Below are positions 34,462-44,186 of a stretch of 64,000 nucleotides of DNA, in pieces. Position 1 is the first letter of the stretch, and each line of letters starts with the position of its first letter. A model generated the notes under the pieces. It did not search any database and was not told the origin of the DNA. It saw only the letters and a list, made by a program, of their open reading frames with translations. This DNA comes from Nematostella vectensis (lineage: Eukaryota; Cnidaria; Anthozoa; Actiniaria; Edwardsiidae). The stretch covers positions 21,875,969 to 21,939,968 of the forward strand of contig NC_064035.1 of assembly GCF_932526225.1 (NCBI RefSeq). Direction: 5' to 3'. Position numbers and translations under genes: made by a program.

Positions 34462-35034
34462 ATGGAAATTTTGAAGCGAAGAACATTGGTACTTTGTTTG
34501 TTGATGATGAAGTGTTTTTGTGACGTAGAGGTTAAAAAAGTAGGGTCTGCCTTAAAGTGCGGTACTCTTGTGGATTTTTCAAAAGGTCAGATTGGGTGTG
34601 GCTTTTATTTCAGTCCAGACGAGGCTGAGGCAGTGCGAGAGGCTGTCGAGGAGGGAGTTAACGTCACCGATTTTCCACTGTGTGATCATAACCTCATCTG
34701 CCGTGCCGGAGTGAGCCGCGGTCAGTTTTCCAACGGGCGTGTGTATTTTGCGTGTGACGTGAGACCTCCAAACAAGAAATGCGACCGGTTCGTGTGGGCA
34801 GAACCGCCGAAGGAAGCAAAGAAGACGAAGGCAGTGCCACTATGGACACCACCCTCCAAGAAGAAGGTCAAGGGCAAGGGCAAAGGCAAGAAGTTCCTTA
34901 AAACTTGCGTAAACGTAAGCGTTCCCGTTCCCCCGCCAAAAGAAGAAGAAGTGGAGGAGGAGGATGTGGAGGAGGAGGAGGAGATGCCGGATGTAGTGGA
35001 AGTGATACCGATGTTGAAGAAGCCGAGAGAGTAG
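34462..35034 (+). CDS. GRF-type zinc-finger protein
   Basis: 190 codons. Residues 74-112 (CDHNLICRAGVSRGQFSNGR, then VYFACD and KKCDRFVW) fit the GRF zinc finger: Cys/His pairs at 74 and 80, GR-x(2)-FAC at 92-98, Cys107, and a closing F-x-W. This finger binds single-stranded nucleic acid in TOP3A, APE2 and NEIL3-type proteins. A basic Lys/Gly stretch (about 131-145) and an acidic tail follow. A TATA box (TATATAAA, 34,454) lies only 8 bp before the first ATG. A start about 30 bp downstream of it would make Met15/Met16 the real initiator (34,504). The last 130 bp overlap the next frame. A relic of the same gene is at 50,516-51,032. Confidence 0.75.
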   Translation: MEILKRRTLVLCLLMMKCFCDVEVKKVGSALKCGTLVDFSKGQIGCGFYFSPDEAEAVREAVEEGVNVTDFPLCDHNLICRAGVSRGQFSNGRVYFACDVRPPNKKCDRFVWAEPPKEAKKTKAVPLWTPPSKKKVKGKGKGKKFLKTCVNVSVPVPPPKEEEVEEEDVEEEEEMPDVVEVIPMLKKPRE

Positions 35035-35540
35035 TTGTCGTCGAAAGTGACACTAGCGATGAGGAAGAAGAGGAGGAGGAGGAGGAAGAGTCCATGGAGT
35101 CTTATAACGAACTCGATGAGCCTCATGCGACTTACGATGTGATTGACACGTATAACGTCATGCATGTCGTTGGTCATTATGTGGAGGCGTTGATTCTAGA
35201 CCTGATGGCTGAGTGGGATCCCTTGGTGCACCGTGACCATGAGCTGTGGAAGAAGGTTTTTTATAAGGCCAGAGCCACCCTGAATGGTTGTATTGAATTG
35301 GCCTGGGAGGGTCTGCAAAAGCTGAGTGATAGACTTGGGCTTGCTGTGCAAGGTCATTGGAAATCTTACATTCAAGATTTGTTGGACTGTCTATCCCCCG
35401 TGGATATTTTAAAGATGCTCCAGAAGGGGGAGTTGCCTGGCTTGTTGCGGGGAAGAGAGGAACAAGTTTGGGGTGTGACCAGAGACATTGCGCGTCAAAT
35501 TGCAGGGGAAACCCCTTCACCCGTAACCCCTCTTTCTTAA
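34905..35540 (+). CDS. Acidic-linker helical protein of unknown function, overlapping the GRF gene
   Basis: The frame is open from 34,902. It starts with a basic RKRKRSRSPAKRRRS segment, then a Gly-rich and a long acidic stretch. From about 35,094 it is a helical region (HVVGHYVEALILDLMAEWDP, ELWKKVFYKARATLNGCIEL, HWKSYIQDLLDCLS). It has no ATG before 35,094. Either it starts there, or it is joined to the GRF exon by splicing (a GTAAGC donor lies in the overlap) or by a frameshift. The basic and acidic composition of the overlap makes sense in this frame, so I favour joining. AATAAA signals follow at about 35,605. No family recognised. Confidence 0.5.
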   Translation: MRKRKRSRSPAKRRRSGGGGCGGGGGDAGCSGSDTDVEEAERVVVVESDTSDEEEEEEEEEESMESYNELDEPHATYDVIDTYNVMHVVGHYVEALILDLMAEWDPLVHRDHELWKKVFYKARATLNGCIELAWEGLQKLSDRLGLAVQGHWKSYIQDLLDCLSPVDILKMLQKGELPGLLRGREEQVWGVTRDIARQIAGETPSPVTPLS

Positions 35541-35742
35541 AAAGAGACATTTGCATGGTTATAAAATGTTTTATTAACTATTTGTATTTTTACAAAATGT
35601 TTTAAATAAAATAAAATGTTCTTTTAAAAAGTGTCCGTCATCTTCTTTGCCCAGTACTAAAGTCTATGATTCCTGTGTTCCTGTGTGGGGGTGCCACCAT
35701 CCAGTTCTCTATGCCCCATCCGTCTCGGTAGTTTATTACAGG

Positions 35743-35970
35743 TCAAACGTAATCAGCATCATCGTCGCTAATCACGATCACTGGTGGGGTGGGGTGTGCT
35801 CTAGTTTGTTGTTCTCTTCCTCTTCGGCAATGGGGACACGTGGGTAACAGTCCTCGGTATTCTTGTACCTTGTACCAATCGTTTAGGCACCGATGGTGCA
35901 TTGTCTGCTTGCAGCAATTAATCATCTCCAATACTTCTTCCTCATCCTCTTTACAAATGATGCCTTCCAT
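35743..35970 (-). CDS. RING-like protein, left paralogue (first Cys missing)
   Basis: 75 codons from an ATG chosen because it aligns with the start of the RING in the right paralogue (48,346). Motif: IIC...INCCKQTMHHRC...TCPHCRRG, with a serine/acid C-terminal tail (VIVISDDDADYV). The first cysteine of the C-x2-C pair is a Gly (MEGIIC), so one zinc ligand is lost. Longer upstream extension (to 131 codons) is open but has no RING homology. It is convergent with the preceding gene. Viral RING proteins of this size usually act as ubiquitin ligases. Whether this one can bind two zincs is doubtful. Confidence 0.65.
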   Translation of the reverse strand: MEGIICKEDEEEVLEMINCCKQTMHHRCLNDWYKVQEYRGLLPTCPHCRRGREQQTRAHPTPPVIVISDDDADYV

Positions 35971-36456
35971 TTTTTTTATTATTATTTTGAATTTCTTATT
36001 GCTTTGTTGTTTTTGAGTCTTGGTCTGACTGTGAAGTGATCCCGGCTCGTCGTCGTCTTTTAAGACCTTCGAGTAGGTCACGTGTATCGATGAGATCATC
36101 GGGAACGCTTCTGATTGGCTCAGGGATGTATTGACCAATCAGAGGCTTGGAAAACGGAAGACGTCATAGCGATGATGTCATGGCTTTTTTACCCACCCCT
36201 CCCCCTCTCTTTTTGCTTTTTGTCATAACTGTGATTATAAACAGTATAGAGTGTTTTTTAAAAATAAAAATAATGGTCACGGGATCCCTGTGTATCGATG
36301 AGATTATCGGGAACGCCCTGATTGGGTTAAGTATTTTTATTTGTCCAATTAGAGGGTAGAAAAAAAGGTTGAAAATGGAGAATGATTGGTTTATTTTTCA
36401 GAAAAAAAGTATTTTTAGCTGACTGGAATTCAAGCTTTTTGATTGGATAAGAGTTC

Positions 36457-36491
36457 TATAAAAGAGGTGGCATTTTCAATCGCATTTCAGT
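36457..36491 (+). promoter_or_regulatory. TATA plus initiator of the PolB gene
   Basis: TATAAAAG at 36,457 and TCAGT at 36,487-36,491. The initiator A lies 32 bp from the TATA start, and the ATG is at 36,513. Confidence 0.65.
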
Positions 36492-36512
36492 TTGCCCTTG
36501 ACGAACTTCGCC

Positions 36513-37872
36513 ATGGCTTATGATGATGGTAATGAGTGGCTTACCAAATTGTTAGAAGTGTTACCTGATCCCGAAGAAGAAGGAGAAGGAGAGAGTGGAC
36601 GACTTCCTCCAGATTTTTTTTCACGATGATCTCGCTGACTTACCTTAATTTAGTTCCTTTGACGAATTGTTTGACTCTTATTGTACCCCAGATGGGGAGG
36701 GTGAGGAGATTTCGTTTGAAGATCCTTTTTTGAACGAACCTGGGCCTTCCGGGCTGAAACAACAACAACAACAAGAAGGTCGTTGGAAGAAACGCTCTCA
36801 TGATAGTGATGATGATGATGATGAGGAGGAGGAGGAGAAGGACGATGTTACGTATGATTTACGTCAAGTGACTACTCGGCATTCTACCAAAATGCGTACT
36901 GACTGTACCGATTACGAACTGTCGGTCGATCTGCCTACGTTCACGTGTGTACGAGGTGTGGCATTGGGAGCGCTGGGCGCGGTTGTTTGAAGAGTACATC
37001 AAGACCTTCTTGAAGTACAAACAAGAAGCGTCGGGCTGGCCCGCCTGGTGCACCACCGACGCCGACAAAATGCAGTACGTCGACGATTACGAACGTCACC
37101 AAGGCGTCCGTATGGATCCTAGCAAGATCGAGAAGAACCCAGGCCTCCGCTCCGTGGCGAAGATGGGCCTGAATTGCATGTGGGGAAAGTTTGGTGAGCA
37201 GCCCAACCCCCAACATACCGAGTACGTGGACGACCTCAAGGCCTACTTTGCCCTGCTGAACAACGACAGTATCGAGGTGAATGATGTGCTCATCATGAAC
37301 GACGACCTCATCCAAGTTCACTACAGGCTGGGGGAAAAGTTTCAAGAGTTGAAACCCCACACCAACGTGGTGATTGCTGCCTTCACCACGGCGTACGCGC
37401 GCCTCAAGTTGTACGACGTGCTGGATGGCCTAGAGGAACGCTGTCTGTATCACGACACGGACAGCGGCATTTTCTTACATCGCCCTGGAGAGTGGAAGCC
37501 ACCCCTAGGGGTCTATCTAGGAGACCTGACGAGCGAATTGGAGCCTGGAGACTTTACCGAACGTTATTCGTCCACGGGACCCAAGAGTTACGGGTACACC
37601 ACGCAACAGGGCCATTCCACGTGTAAAGTGAAGGGACTTCACATCAACCTTCGCACGGCAGATATCGTGAACATGGCCAGCATGTTGGAACTCTTGCGCG
37701 TTGAAGGCGCGACGGCGAAGAGCGCCACGTGACTCTCCCTTACACCATCCAGCGCAATGTGCACGACAGAACTCTACACACGGTGCCGGCGCACAAGACA
37801 TTTCGTGTCGTGTACAACAAACGCGTGCGACGGGGCATGCGCACTTACCCTTATGGTTATTTTAAGTTGTAA
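36513..37872 (+). pseudogene. Protein-primed DNA polymerase B, internally deleted and frameshifted
   Basis: The ATG opens an acidic N-terminal piece (MAYDDGNEWLTKLLEVLPDP) that shifts frame in a T-run at 36,614-36,621 and meets a stop about 30 bp later. The piece continues as acidic sequence to about 36,940. It then joins directly to the C-terminal polymerase part (36,947-37,732): VWHWERWARLFEEY, LNCMWGKFGEQ (finger motif B-like) and YHDTDSG (motif C with both catalytic Asp). The exonuclease and the first polymerase motifs, several hundred residues in family members, are absent. A last frame change near 37,715 precedes the conserved Tyr/Gly-rich end (TYPYGYFKL). The enzyme would replicate the linear element from a terminal protein primer; this copy cannot. 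Confidence 0.85.
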
Positions 37873-37931
37873 AATTAAAGTCCGTTAATAAAAAAGCCTT
37901 CTCTTCTGTGGTAGTAGGATGTTATTTTGTA

Positions 37932-37968
37932 TATAAATAAGGTGAGGGGTGGTAGGGAAGGGGTCACT
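37932..37968 (+). promoter_or_regulatory. TATA plus initiator of the integrase gene
   Basis: TATAAATA at 37,932 and TCACT at 37,964-37,968, with 34 bp from the TATA start to the initiator A. Confidence 0.65.
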
Positions 37969-37974
37969 TGTAGC

Positions 37975-38352
37975 ATGGGTTGCTTTGGTGCGGATCCTCT
38001 TCAGCCGCGTTTCGATTGTCGTACGGTGTGGGAACGTTTACGGTGTCTCTTTGCGTGTTGCGGGGGACGCATCGAAATTCATTCATCGCAACTCGATGGC
38101 GCCCGAGCCCCACCCCCTCCCACCCCTACCACCGTCCGTGCGCGAAAAAAAGAAGAGTATGAAGAAGAAGAAGACGACGACGATGACTCAGAAGACGATC
38201 GATCGTCTTCTTCACCCAATTTATTACGATCCGAATCATCCGGCAGCCTTGGGGGGAGTGGACAAATTAGTCCGAGCGGTACGTTCCAAAGGAGTGCGTC
38301 GTGCCCAAGTGAATTCGTGGCTTCGGAACCAGCCCACCTACACGCTCCATAA
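37975..38352 (+). CDS. First-AUG ORF ahead of the integrase (MGCF... protein)
   Basis: The first ATG after the predicted start site opens 126 codons beginning MGCFGADPLQPRFDCRTVWE, with RCLFACCGG and a Pro-rich then Asp/Glu-rich, Ser-rich tail. MG at the N-terminus with nearby cysteines is the pattern of acylated membrane proteins. The integrase frame overlaps it from 38,096. It may be a separate upstream ORF, or the original integrase N-terminus now out of frame. The acidic run just before the integrase homology favours the second reading. Confidence 0.4.
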   Translation: MGCFGADPLQPRFDCRTVWERLRCLFACCGGRIEIHSSQLDGARAPPPPTPTTVRARKKEEYEEEEDDDDDSEDDRSSSSPNLLRSESSGSLGGSGQISPSGTFQRSASCPSEFVASEPAHLHAP

Positions 38353-39297
38353 ACCGTACCGTCGTCGCTACCCACGCCAACGAGTGGTGGTGAATGGTAT
38401 GGACGAACAATGGCAAGCGGATCTGTGTGACATGCAAGCGTTACGCTCGTACAATGACGGGTACAACTACTTACTCATCGTGATTGACGTGTTGAGCAAG
38501 TACGCGTGGGTGGTCCCTCTCAAGGACAAGTCGGGCAAACGGCTCGTCGAGGCGTTTGAGCCGATTTTCGAGGGTGGACGCCAGCCAGAAAAACTTCAAA
38601 CGGACGGTGGGACCGAGTTTAAGAATCGAATCTTCCAGGCGTTTCTCAAATCCAAAGGATCCATCACTTTTCCACGCGAAGTGAATTGAATGCTTCTGTG
38701 GTCGAACGATTCAATCGCACTCTCAAGACCTGGATGTGGCGATGGTTTACGCACAAGGAGACACGCCGTTACGTGGACATGTTACCGCAATTGGTGCACA
38801 ATTACAATCACTCGTACCAACGTAGCATCCGACGTGCTCCTGCGGACGTGGTCACGTACGACGATGCTCAGGAGGTGTGGGCTATCTTGTACGGGAAGAA
38901 AAGACTGGAGACCCCAAAGAAGAATAAGAGAGCCCCACCCAAATTTAACGTGGGGGATAGGGTGCGGATCAGTAAAGTCAAACACGTCTTTGCCAAAAAG
39001 TACATTCCCAATTGGACCGAAGAAGTGTTTACGGTGGGTCATCGGTACAACAACACGAATCAGAAGAACTTCGCGTACCGACTTCGCGAGTACGATGGAA
39101 CGTGGTTAGAGGGACGGTTTTACGAACCCGAACTGCAACACGTCAGTCTCGACGAGCAACGGGATTTGTTTCGCATCGAACGGGTGATCAGGACGCGAGG
39201 GAAGGGACGGAACGAAGAGTATTTCGTGCAATGGCGTGGATGGCCTGACAAGTACAACAGTTGGGTGTCTGCCCAACAAGTGCATAAAATCTTATGA
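38096..39297 (+). pseudogene. Polinton integrase with chromodomain, one frameshift
   Basis: N-terminal part with YYDPNHPAALGGVDKLVRAV (the family's opening signature) and WLRNQPTYTLHKPYRRRYPR. The catalytic core has DEQWQADLCDMQ (first Asp), LQTDGGTEFKNR (second Asp) and, after a one-base frame change at about 38,665-38,686, SVVERFNRTLK (Glu). The SH3-like region KFNVGDRVRISK and a C-terminal chromodomain (FRIERVIRTRGKGRNEEYFV, QWRGWPDKYNSWV) follow. The enzyme inserts the element and makes the 6-bp target duplication; the chromodomain would read histone methyl marks and steer insertion. The frameshift separates the third catalytic residue, so this copy is inactive. The start is set at the first ATG in frame. 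Confidence 0.9.
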
Positions 39298-40316
39298 TCC
39301 ACGTGGCCTGCACCCAGTTGTTTTGTGCACCTTGACAGACCAACATCATTTCCACGTGACGTTACCCAGCAATGCCATTCAAGGCGCCTTACCCGGCAAT
39401 ACCATTAACGACTTTTCCATACGCACGCCAAAGACACTGAATTTGCGCGAGGGACAGTGGGAAGTGGCTTTGGTGTCGTTGATTTACCCTCACACGTGGA
39501 CAAAGTTCCTACCACGAGATCATGATATCTGGATCTACCATCAAGTACCCGAAGCCAGTTGGCTCCAGGCGAACAAAGGTAACCCTCAAGCACGCGTCCC
39601 CGTCGAAAAAATTGATGAAAAATGGACGTATATCAAACTGGACGACTTCAAAGTCCCGAAATGGCACGAAGTGGCCTTCAATCTCAAGAAGGCTATCGAT
39701 CAATTCAACAAAGATCGAGCAATCGTGATACAGCAACTCGGAATAAGGGTAAAGGATGTGGATGTGACGATAGACACTACATCGAAAAAGATCACCATCA
39801 AGATTGGGAAGGACGTTCAACTCCTCCTACGTCCGCGAGTAGCCATGGCTTTAGGATTCAAGCAATGGATTTCGGGGGAATGGACCATGCGGCTGCACCC
39901 TGATGATAACATTCTACCACCACCTGACTATCAGTTTGGCCAGGCCGAAATACACAAAGTTCTGTTGGGTTGGATACCCTTAAGCTACGACGACCTGAGC
40001 CAATTCCCAGGCTCCGAGGATTTCAACCCACCACTAGTTCGACCCTTTGCCTCCAAGGAGGCTGATATGGCCATCGAAGAACTACACCGCTTTCAAGGGA
40101 AGCGAGTATAATAATCTCCTACAAGTGCTGTCGCCTGAAGGAAACTATGGTGACGCTGTGGAACGAAATTTTATCAATCCTTATTATTTCCCGATACGCA
40201 CTCAGATGGTTAACATGATTCACTTCTATATAACCGATGATATGGGAGAACCCATCTCATTTCAGTCTGGCGCTGTCGTGGGAACATTACACTTTCGACG
40301 CGTCCGATTTGCTTGA
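39294..40316 (+). pseudogene. Virion-associated protein, paralogue 1
   Basis: The main frame to 40,111 contains HFHVTLPSNAIQGALPGNTI, NDFSIRTPKTLNLREGQWEV and ALVSLIYPHTW, a signature I recall in Polinton-encoded proteins between integrase and capsid genes. The end (40,115-40,316) is in another frame: GDAVERNFINPYYFPIRTQM, then HFYITDDMGEPISFQSGAVV. Compared with paralogue 2, the segment between is shortened, so a deletion plus frame change lies at about 40,085-40,120. The ATG at 39,294 is out of frame with the homology, so the start is uncertain. Role unknown; a structural or receptor-side virion protein is an inference. Confidence 0.6.
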
Positions 40317-40318
40317 CG

Positions 40319-41385
40319 ATGACAGCCCCACGAGAGTATATTCTCACCTTATCTAGCTCAGACAGAGAAGAAGCAGCTTCCAGTGAGATTGGTGATTTCG
40401 TCGTACGTCCACCCCAAAGGATCGGTTTACGCTACGGAAACTGGGACGTGGGCCTTTCCTCGATCATCTACCAACCCAGCTATGATATCTTCACGCCAGA
40501 CGAACACGGTATCTGGATCATGTGCAAACATCTAGACCACATGATCTCATCACCTATCGGCATAACCCTTATACTCTACTTTCAATGGCACCGGCTTACC
40601 ATACCACCATCGACGATGAACGATTGGGATCAATTGTCAAAAAACGTCCAACTAACCATCAACAACTTTAACGCGTCCAGATACGATGCAAGACAAGCAT
40701 TACAGCAAAATTATCTGGACCTAGACTTGATAATAGACGAATACAACGAAAAGGTAAAGAGGAAATCGAATGTTGATGCGTAAAAGATTGGGAGCAGGGT
40801 CTGGATATGACAACGAAAGACTCTCCGATCCGGGACCCTTCTATCCCACACTGCTGGAAAACATTGTGATTCGAGGCATCCTACCCCCGGATTACCCCAT
40901 CACTGAAAGAGAAACCTACAAAGCTCAACCACCGAATCCACCGGAGATCCCTGCAAGACCGCTGCCCCACTGGATTGTATTTGATTGCTCTCTTACTCAA
41001 TGGCCAAACAATTCGGACACTCGCATGCACCCCTCCAGTAGTCACCCTAAACCCTTCGTTTTCCACCCATCCTTTCAAAACATGTACGTGTACTCAAACA
41101 TCACCGAAGACAACTTCATTTTGGGAAGTAACACCCGCAATGTGTTGCGTGTAATGGTAGCCAAAGGTGAACCTGGAGGAAGAGCTGTAGAACGGAATTT
41201 TGAACGTCCATTCTATTTTCCTGTACGCCTGCGACTCGTCGAGCAAATTCACATCTATATAAAGGAGGATACAGGTAGAACAGTGCCATTTTCATCGGGA
41301 AGCATCAAGGTGACACTTTATTTTTTGGCGTACATCATCATGAAGGGACGAGGCTTACCCATTGAAGAACTATTTGAAACCCTTG
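40319..41385 (+). pseudogene. Virion-associated protein, paralogue 2
   Basis: It starts ATG ACA GCC just 3 bp after the stop of paralogue 1. Its N-terminal REYILTLSSSDREEAASSEI..GDFVVRPPQRIGLRYGNWDV..GLSSIIY parallels paralogue 1. A frame change at about 40,770-40,783 precedes the rest: YVYSNITEDNFILGSNTRNV, then GRAVERNFERPFYFPVRLRL and HIYIKEDTGR. In the current sequence a T-run at about 41,321-41,326 lets the frame run into the next gene. The natural end is probably near 41,341, overlapping the next ATG. Confidence 0.6.
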
Positions 41386-42029
41386 GAAATACTATGGGCA
41401 TGATCACTAGCGGGGACCCAGCAGCTAAAAAAACGTTTTTATGATGCTACCATTGCCTCTGGCACTAAAGTGGGTACTGAGCTTGGCGATCTTTACAAGA
41501 AAGCCGAAAGTATAGCAACCCAAAAGGGAAGTGGTTCCATGTATCTCGGTTCCCCTCCACCCTTTATTGGACGTTGGGAGCAGCGTGGTCTAGAAGATGG
41601 TGCATTCGAAGGCGCTCCCCTTGATCAACAAGGATCGGGAAATGGACGAGATCAAGCGTTCAGCGGATACCCAGTGGTCTTACAAACAGGGCGTGGCATC
41701 GGAGGTGCAGCATTCCAGACGGACGACTTGTACCTACTGGTGTAGGGGGAGTCCGACGTATTAACCAGACCATGGGTCCCCCCATTGACATTCCTAATGG
41801 CATTCCCATCATTCATTCATCCTTTAAAAGCATCCAGCCGAGCGCCAAGAAACAAGCACCTCAACTGGTGAAGTTCCTGCCAAAAACCGTTCCTATAGGA
41901 ACAACCGTTCAAATGGGTGGTGGTAGAAAGAGTACCCGTCCTCCACCTCCTCGCTACCGTCGTCGTCGTAAAGTTAGCCCATCGTACCCTCGTCCTCATC
42001 GTCCTCGCAGCCCTGATATTTTCGACTAG
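41340..42029 (+). pseudogene. Minor-capsid candidate with basic tail, frameshifted
   Basis: Starts MKGRGLPIEELFETLGNTMG. The frame changes at about 41,434 and continues DLYKKAESIATQKGSGSMYL, PPPFIGRWEQRGLEDG and LQTGRGIGGAAF. It changes again near 41,725-41,745, and the last part (41,772-42,029) ends in an Arg/Pro-rich basic tail (RPPPPRYRRRRKVSPSYPRP). Gly-rich, GRG-containing, basic proteins just upstream of the capsid gene are typical minor capsid or penton-like proteins in Polintons, but I cannot name the exact family. The alternative is two separate small genes, with a second start at 41,772. Confidence 0.45.
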
Positions 42030-42124
42030 AAAAAAGATAAAAAATCTCATCGAACACGGAGCATACTCAGTTAGCAGTTATCCTTGCCACGAAGAAGAGC
42101 TCTCTCTCACTTTTTACCACCACC

Positions 42125-43432
42125 ATGAGTGTCTTTTCCGGGTCAAAACAAGTCGCCAATGCAGGGGTGAATTTGTTTAAACTTCCTGCTACAGATGTTG
42201 CCTTAAAAGATGGCCATTATATTCCGTATACGCCATCCGATGAAGGCGACGATCACATTGAGTGGTACATTTACCCCAGCTCCACTTACATTGATCTGAA
42301 GAAAACACACATTCGGCTGGAAGTAAAACTCACTAAAGGTAATGGTACATCCCTTGCTACAGGGGAAAAAGTTGCCTTTGTAAACAACGCCTTGCATTCG
42401 ATGATCAAGCAAGTCAAGGTTGAATTGAATAACAGACCCGTTACACTACAATCGGATTCGTATGCGTACCGTGCCTACATCGAATCCCTCCTTAACTATT
42501 CCAAGGAAGGTCGAGAGTCCTACTTGACTGGGGCACTCTGGTACAAAGACACGGCTGGTCAAATGGAAGGTACCGATATAGCAGGTAGTGCTGTTCTAAA
42601 CTAAGGCTTGAAAACACGCGCCACCTTCACGGCTCTAAGTGCAACCATTGGACTGATTGGACCTCTATTCTGCGACATCTTCCATTCCGAGCGGTACCTA
42701 CTGGACAAAATTCCCATCAAGATCAGAATTGAACTGCAAAAACCACAATTTGCCCTCATGTCCCACGGTGAAAATGGGAAGTTCAAAATTTCCAAGGGAT
42801 CAGTTCTTCGCCTGTACCACGTGACCCCCACCGACACAGTCAGGTTGAATCACGCCAACGAAATGCTCAAACACAACTTGGCCAAGTACCCCTTAACCAC
42901 TGCTGTAGTCAAAACCGAGCAGATCGAAAGCGGAAAACGCTCCATACTGTTCAGGAACCTATTCAATGGACTCGTTCCTAAACGGATGATTTTTGGAATC
43001 GTCGAGGACGCCACCTACAATGGATCCTACAAAAAGAACCCCTTCAATTTCCAGATGCCCCAGCTGAGTTCTATCGAGGTCAAAGTGGATGGAAACGAAA
43101 CACCCATCTCAAGTCTCAAAAATACAGGTGGTGAAGCCATAGATTTGTACCACCTGCTATTCGACAACGTGTGTGGTTCGTATCGCGGAAGAGGACTGAA
43201 CATCTCACGGGAAGAATTCAAGAATGGGTACGCCTTATTCCCCTTTGACTTCACAGCTGCTACAAATGCCTCATCCGGGTACTTCCAGCCTCAGTATAAA
43301 GGTGTGGTAACGCTCGAATTAACCTTCAGTGAGGCCACCGACAAGGTGTACATAGTCGTGCTGTACGGAGAATTCAACAACAACATGGAAATAGACTCTG
43401 CTCGCAACGTGATGTACGACATTCAAGGTTAA
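42125..43432 (+). pseudogene. Major capsid protein, one in-frame stop
   Basis: 435 codons with a single TAA at 42,602-42,604. Both sides are in the same frame, so only a point change breaks it. The N-terminal half has SSTYIDLKKTHIRLEVKLTK, NNALHSMIKQVKVELNN and AYIESLLNYSKE; the C-terminal half has DIFHSERYLLDKIPIKIRIE, FGIVEDATYNGSYKKNPFNF, YHLLFDN and GYALFPFDFTA. This is the Polinton/adintovirus major capsid family, a hexon-like double jelly-roll that builds the icosahedral shell. A TCAGTTAG initiator-like site is about 50 bp upstream with only a weak AT box. It is adjacent to protease and ATPase, the conserved morphogenesis module. Confidence 0.85.
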
Positions 43433-43455
43433 AAAACCCCTCCTCCTGTTGAAAA

Positions 43456-44066
43456 ATGGATGACGGTTGGGGAAGAATGATGAATCTTGGACTAGACGCC
43501 ATGAGGACCGAAGAATTGGAAGCCATGGCACGCAGCGACCGTTCGAAGGGGTTTTCCCCTCAGATCGTCTGCCTTCCTTCATCCCGGAAGACGGAAACGG
43601 GTGCGCCGCATACATTGTGAATGTGGATCCTAGCAACAAACCGGGAAGCCATTGGTTAGCGGTCTACTTTACTCCACACCGATGCAAAAGGTGGGATAGT
43701 TTTGGTTTCCCTCCACAAGCGTATGGACAGAACATGGTCGATTTTTGTGCCCTACGCCCCCGACTCGTGACGAATCCACAACGTCTCCAAGCTTTAAACT
43801 CAGCCGTGTGTGGACAGTACTGTCTGTTTTTCTTGTGGCACCGTACTCGTAACAAACCTTTGGAAGACATTACTTCCATGTTTAGCACGCACCCCGATTG
43901 GAACGATCAAGTGGTGGGCACGTTTGTACACGACACGTTCCACGTGAGAGCCTTGTCACAACGACGACTACGGGCAACGTCGTGTACCGTATTGCCCTTG
44001 GCGTCAGTGTGCTGTACCCCAGAACCATTTAGTACGCCCTTAACGACTCATCGACTAACATCATAA
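43456..44066 (+). pseudogene. Adenain-like (Ulp1-type) cysteine protease, N-terminal frameshift
   Basis: The ATG opens MDDGWGRMMNLGLDAMRTEE, as expected for this family. A one-base change at about 43,535-43,550 moves to the frame carrying the catalytic triad: GSHWLAVYF (His), WDSFGFPP (Asp) and CGQYCLFFLW (Cys). The length of about 200 residues is normal. Such proteases mature viral capsid precursors during virion assembly. It lies directly between major capsid and ATPase. Only the N-terminal frameshift damages it. Confidence 0.85.
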
Positions 44067-44186
44067 GCAATAATAAAATAAAAACATTTGTTGGGTTACC
44101 TGTGTGTTCGTGTCATCATTTCTACTACTTATAAGGGAAAAGAAGTGGTTAAGATCAGATCATTTACCCTAGAGGTATCGACCAGG

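Noticed and set aside
34722-35177. Minus-strand ORFs rich in Ser and Thr at the acidic stretch
   Set aside because: They mirror the acidic and basic runs of the plus-strand frames.
37517-37801. Minus-strand ORF across the PolB C-terminus
   Set aside because: It is antisense to conserved polymerase sequence and has no homology of its own.
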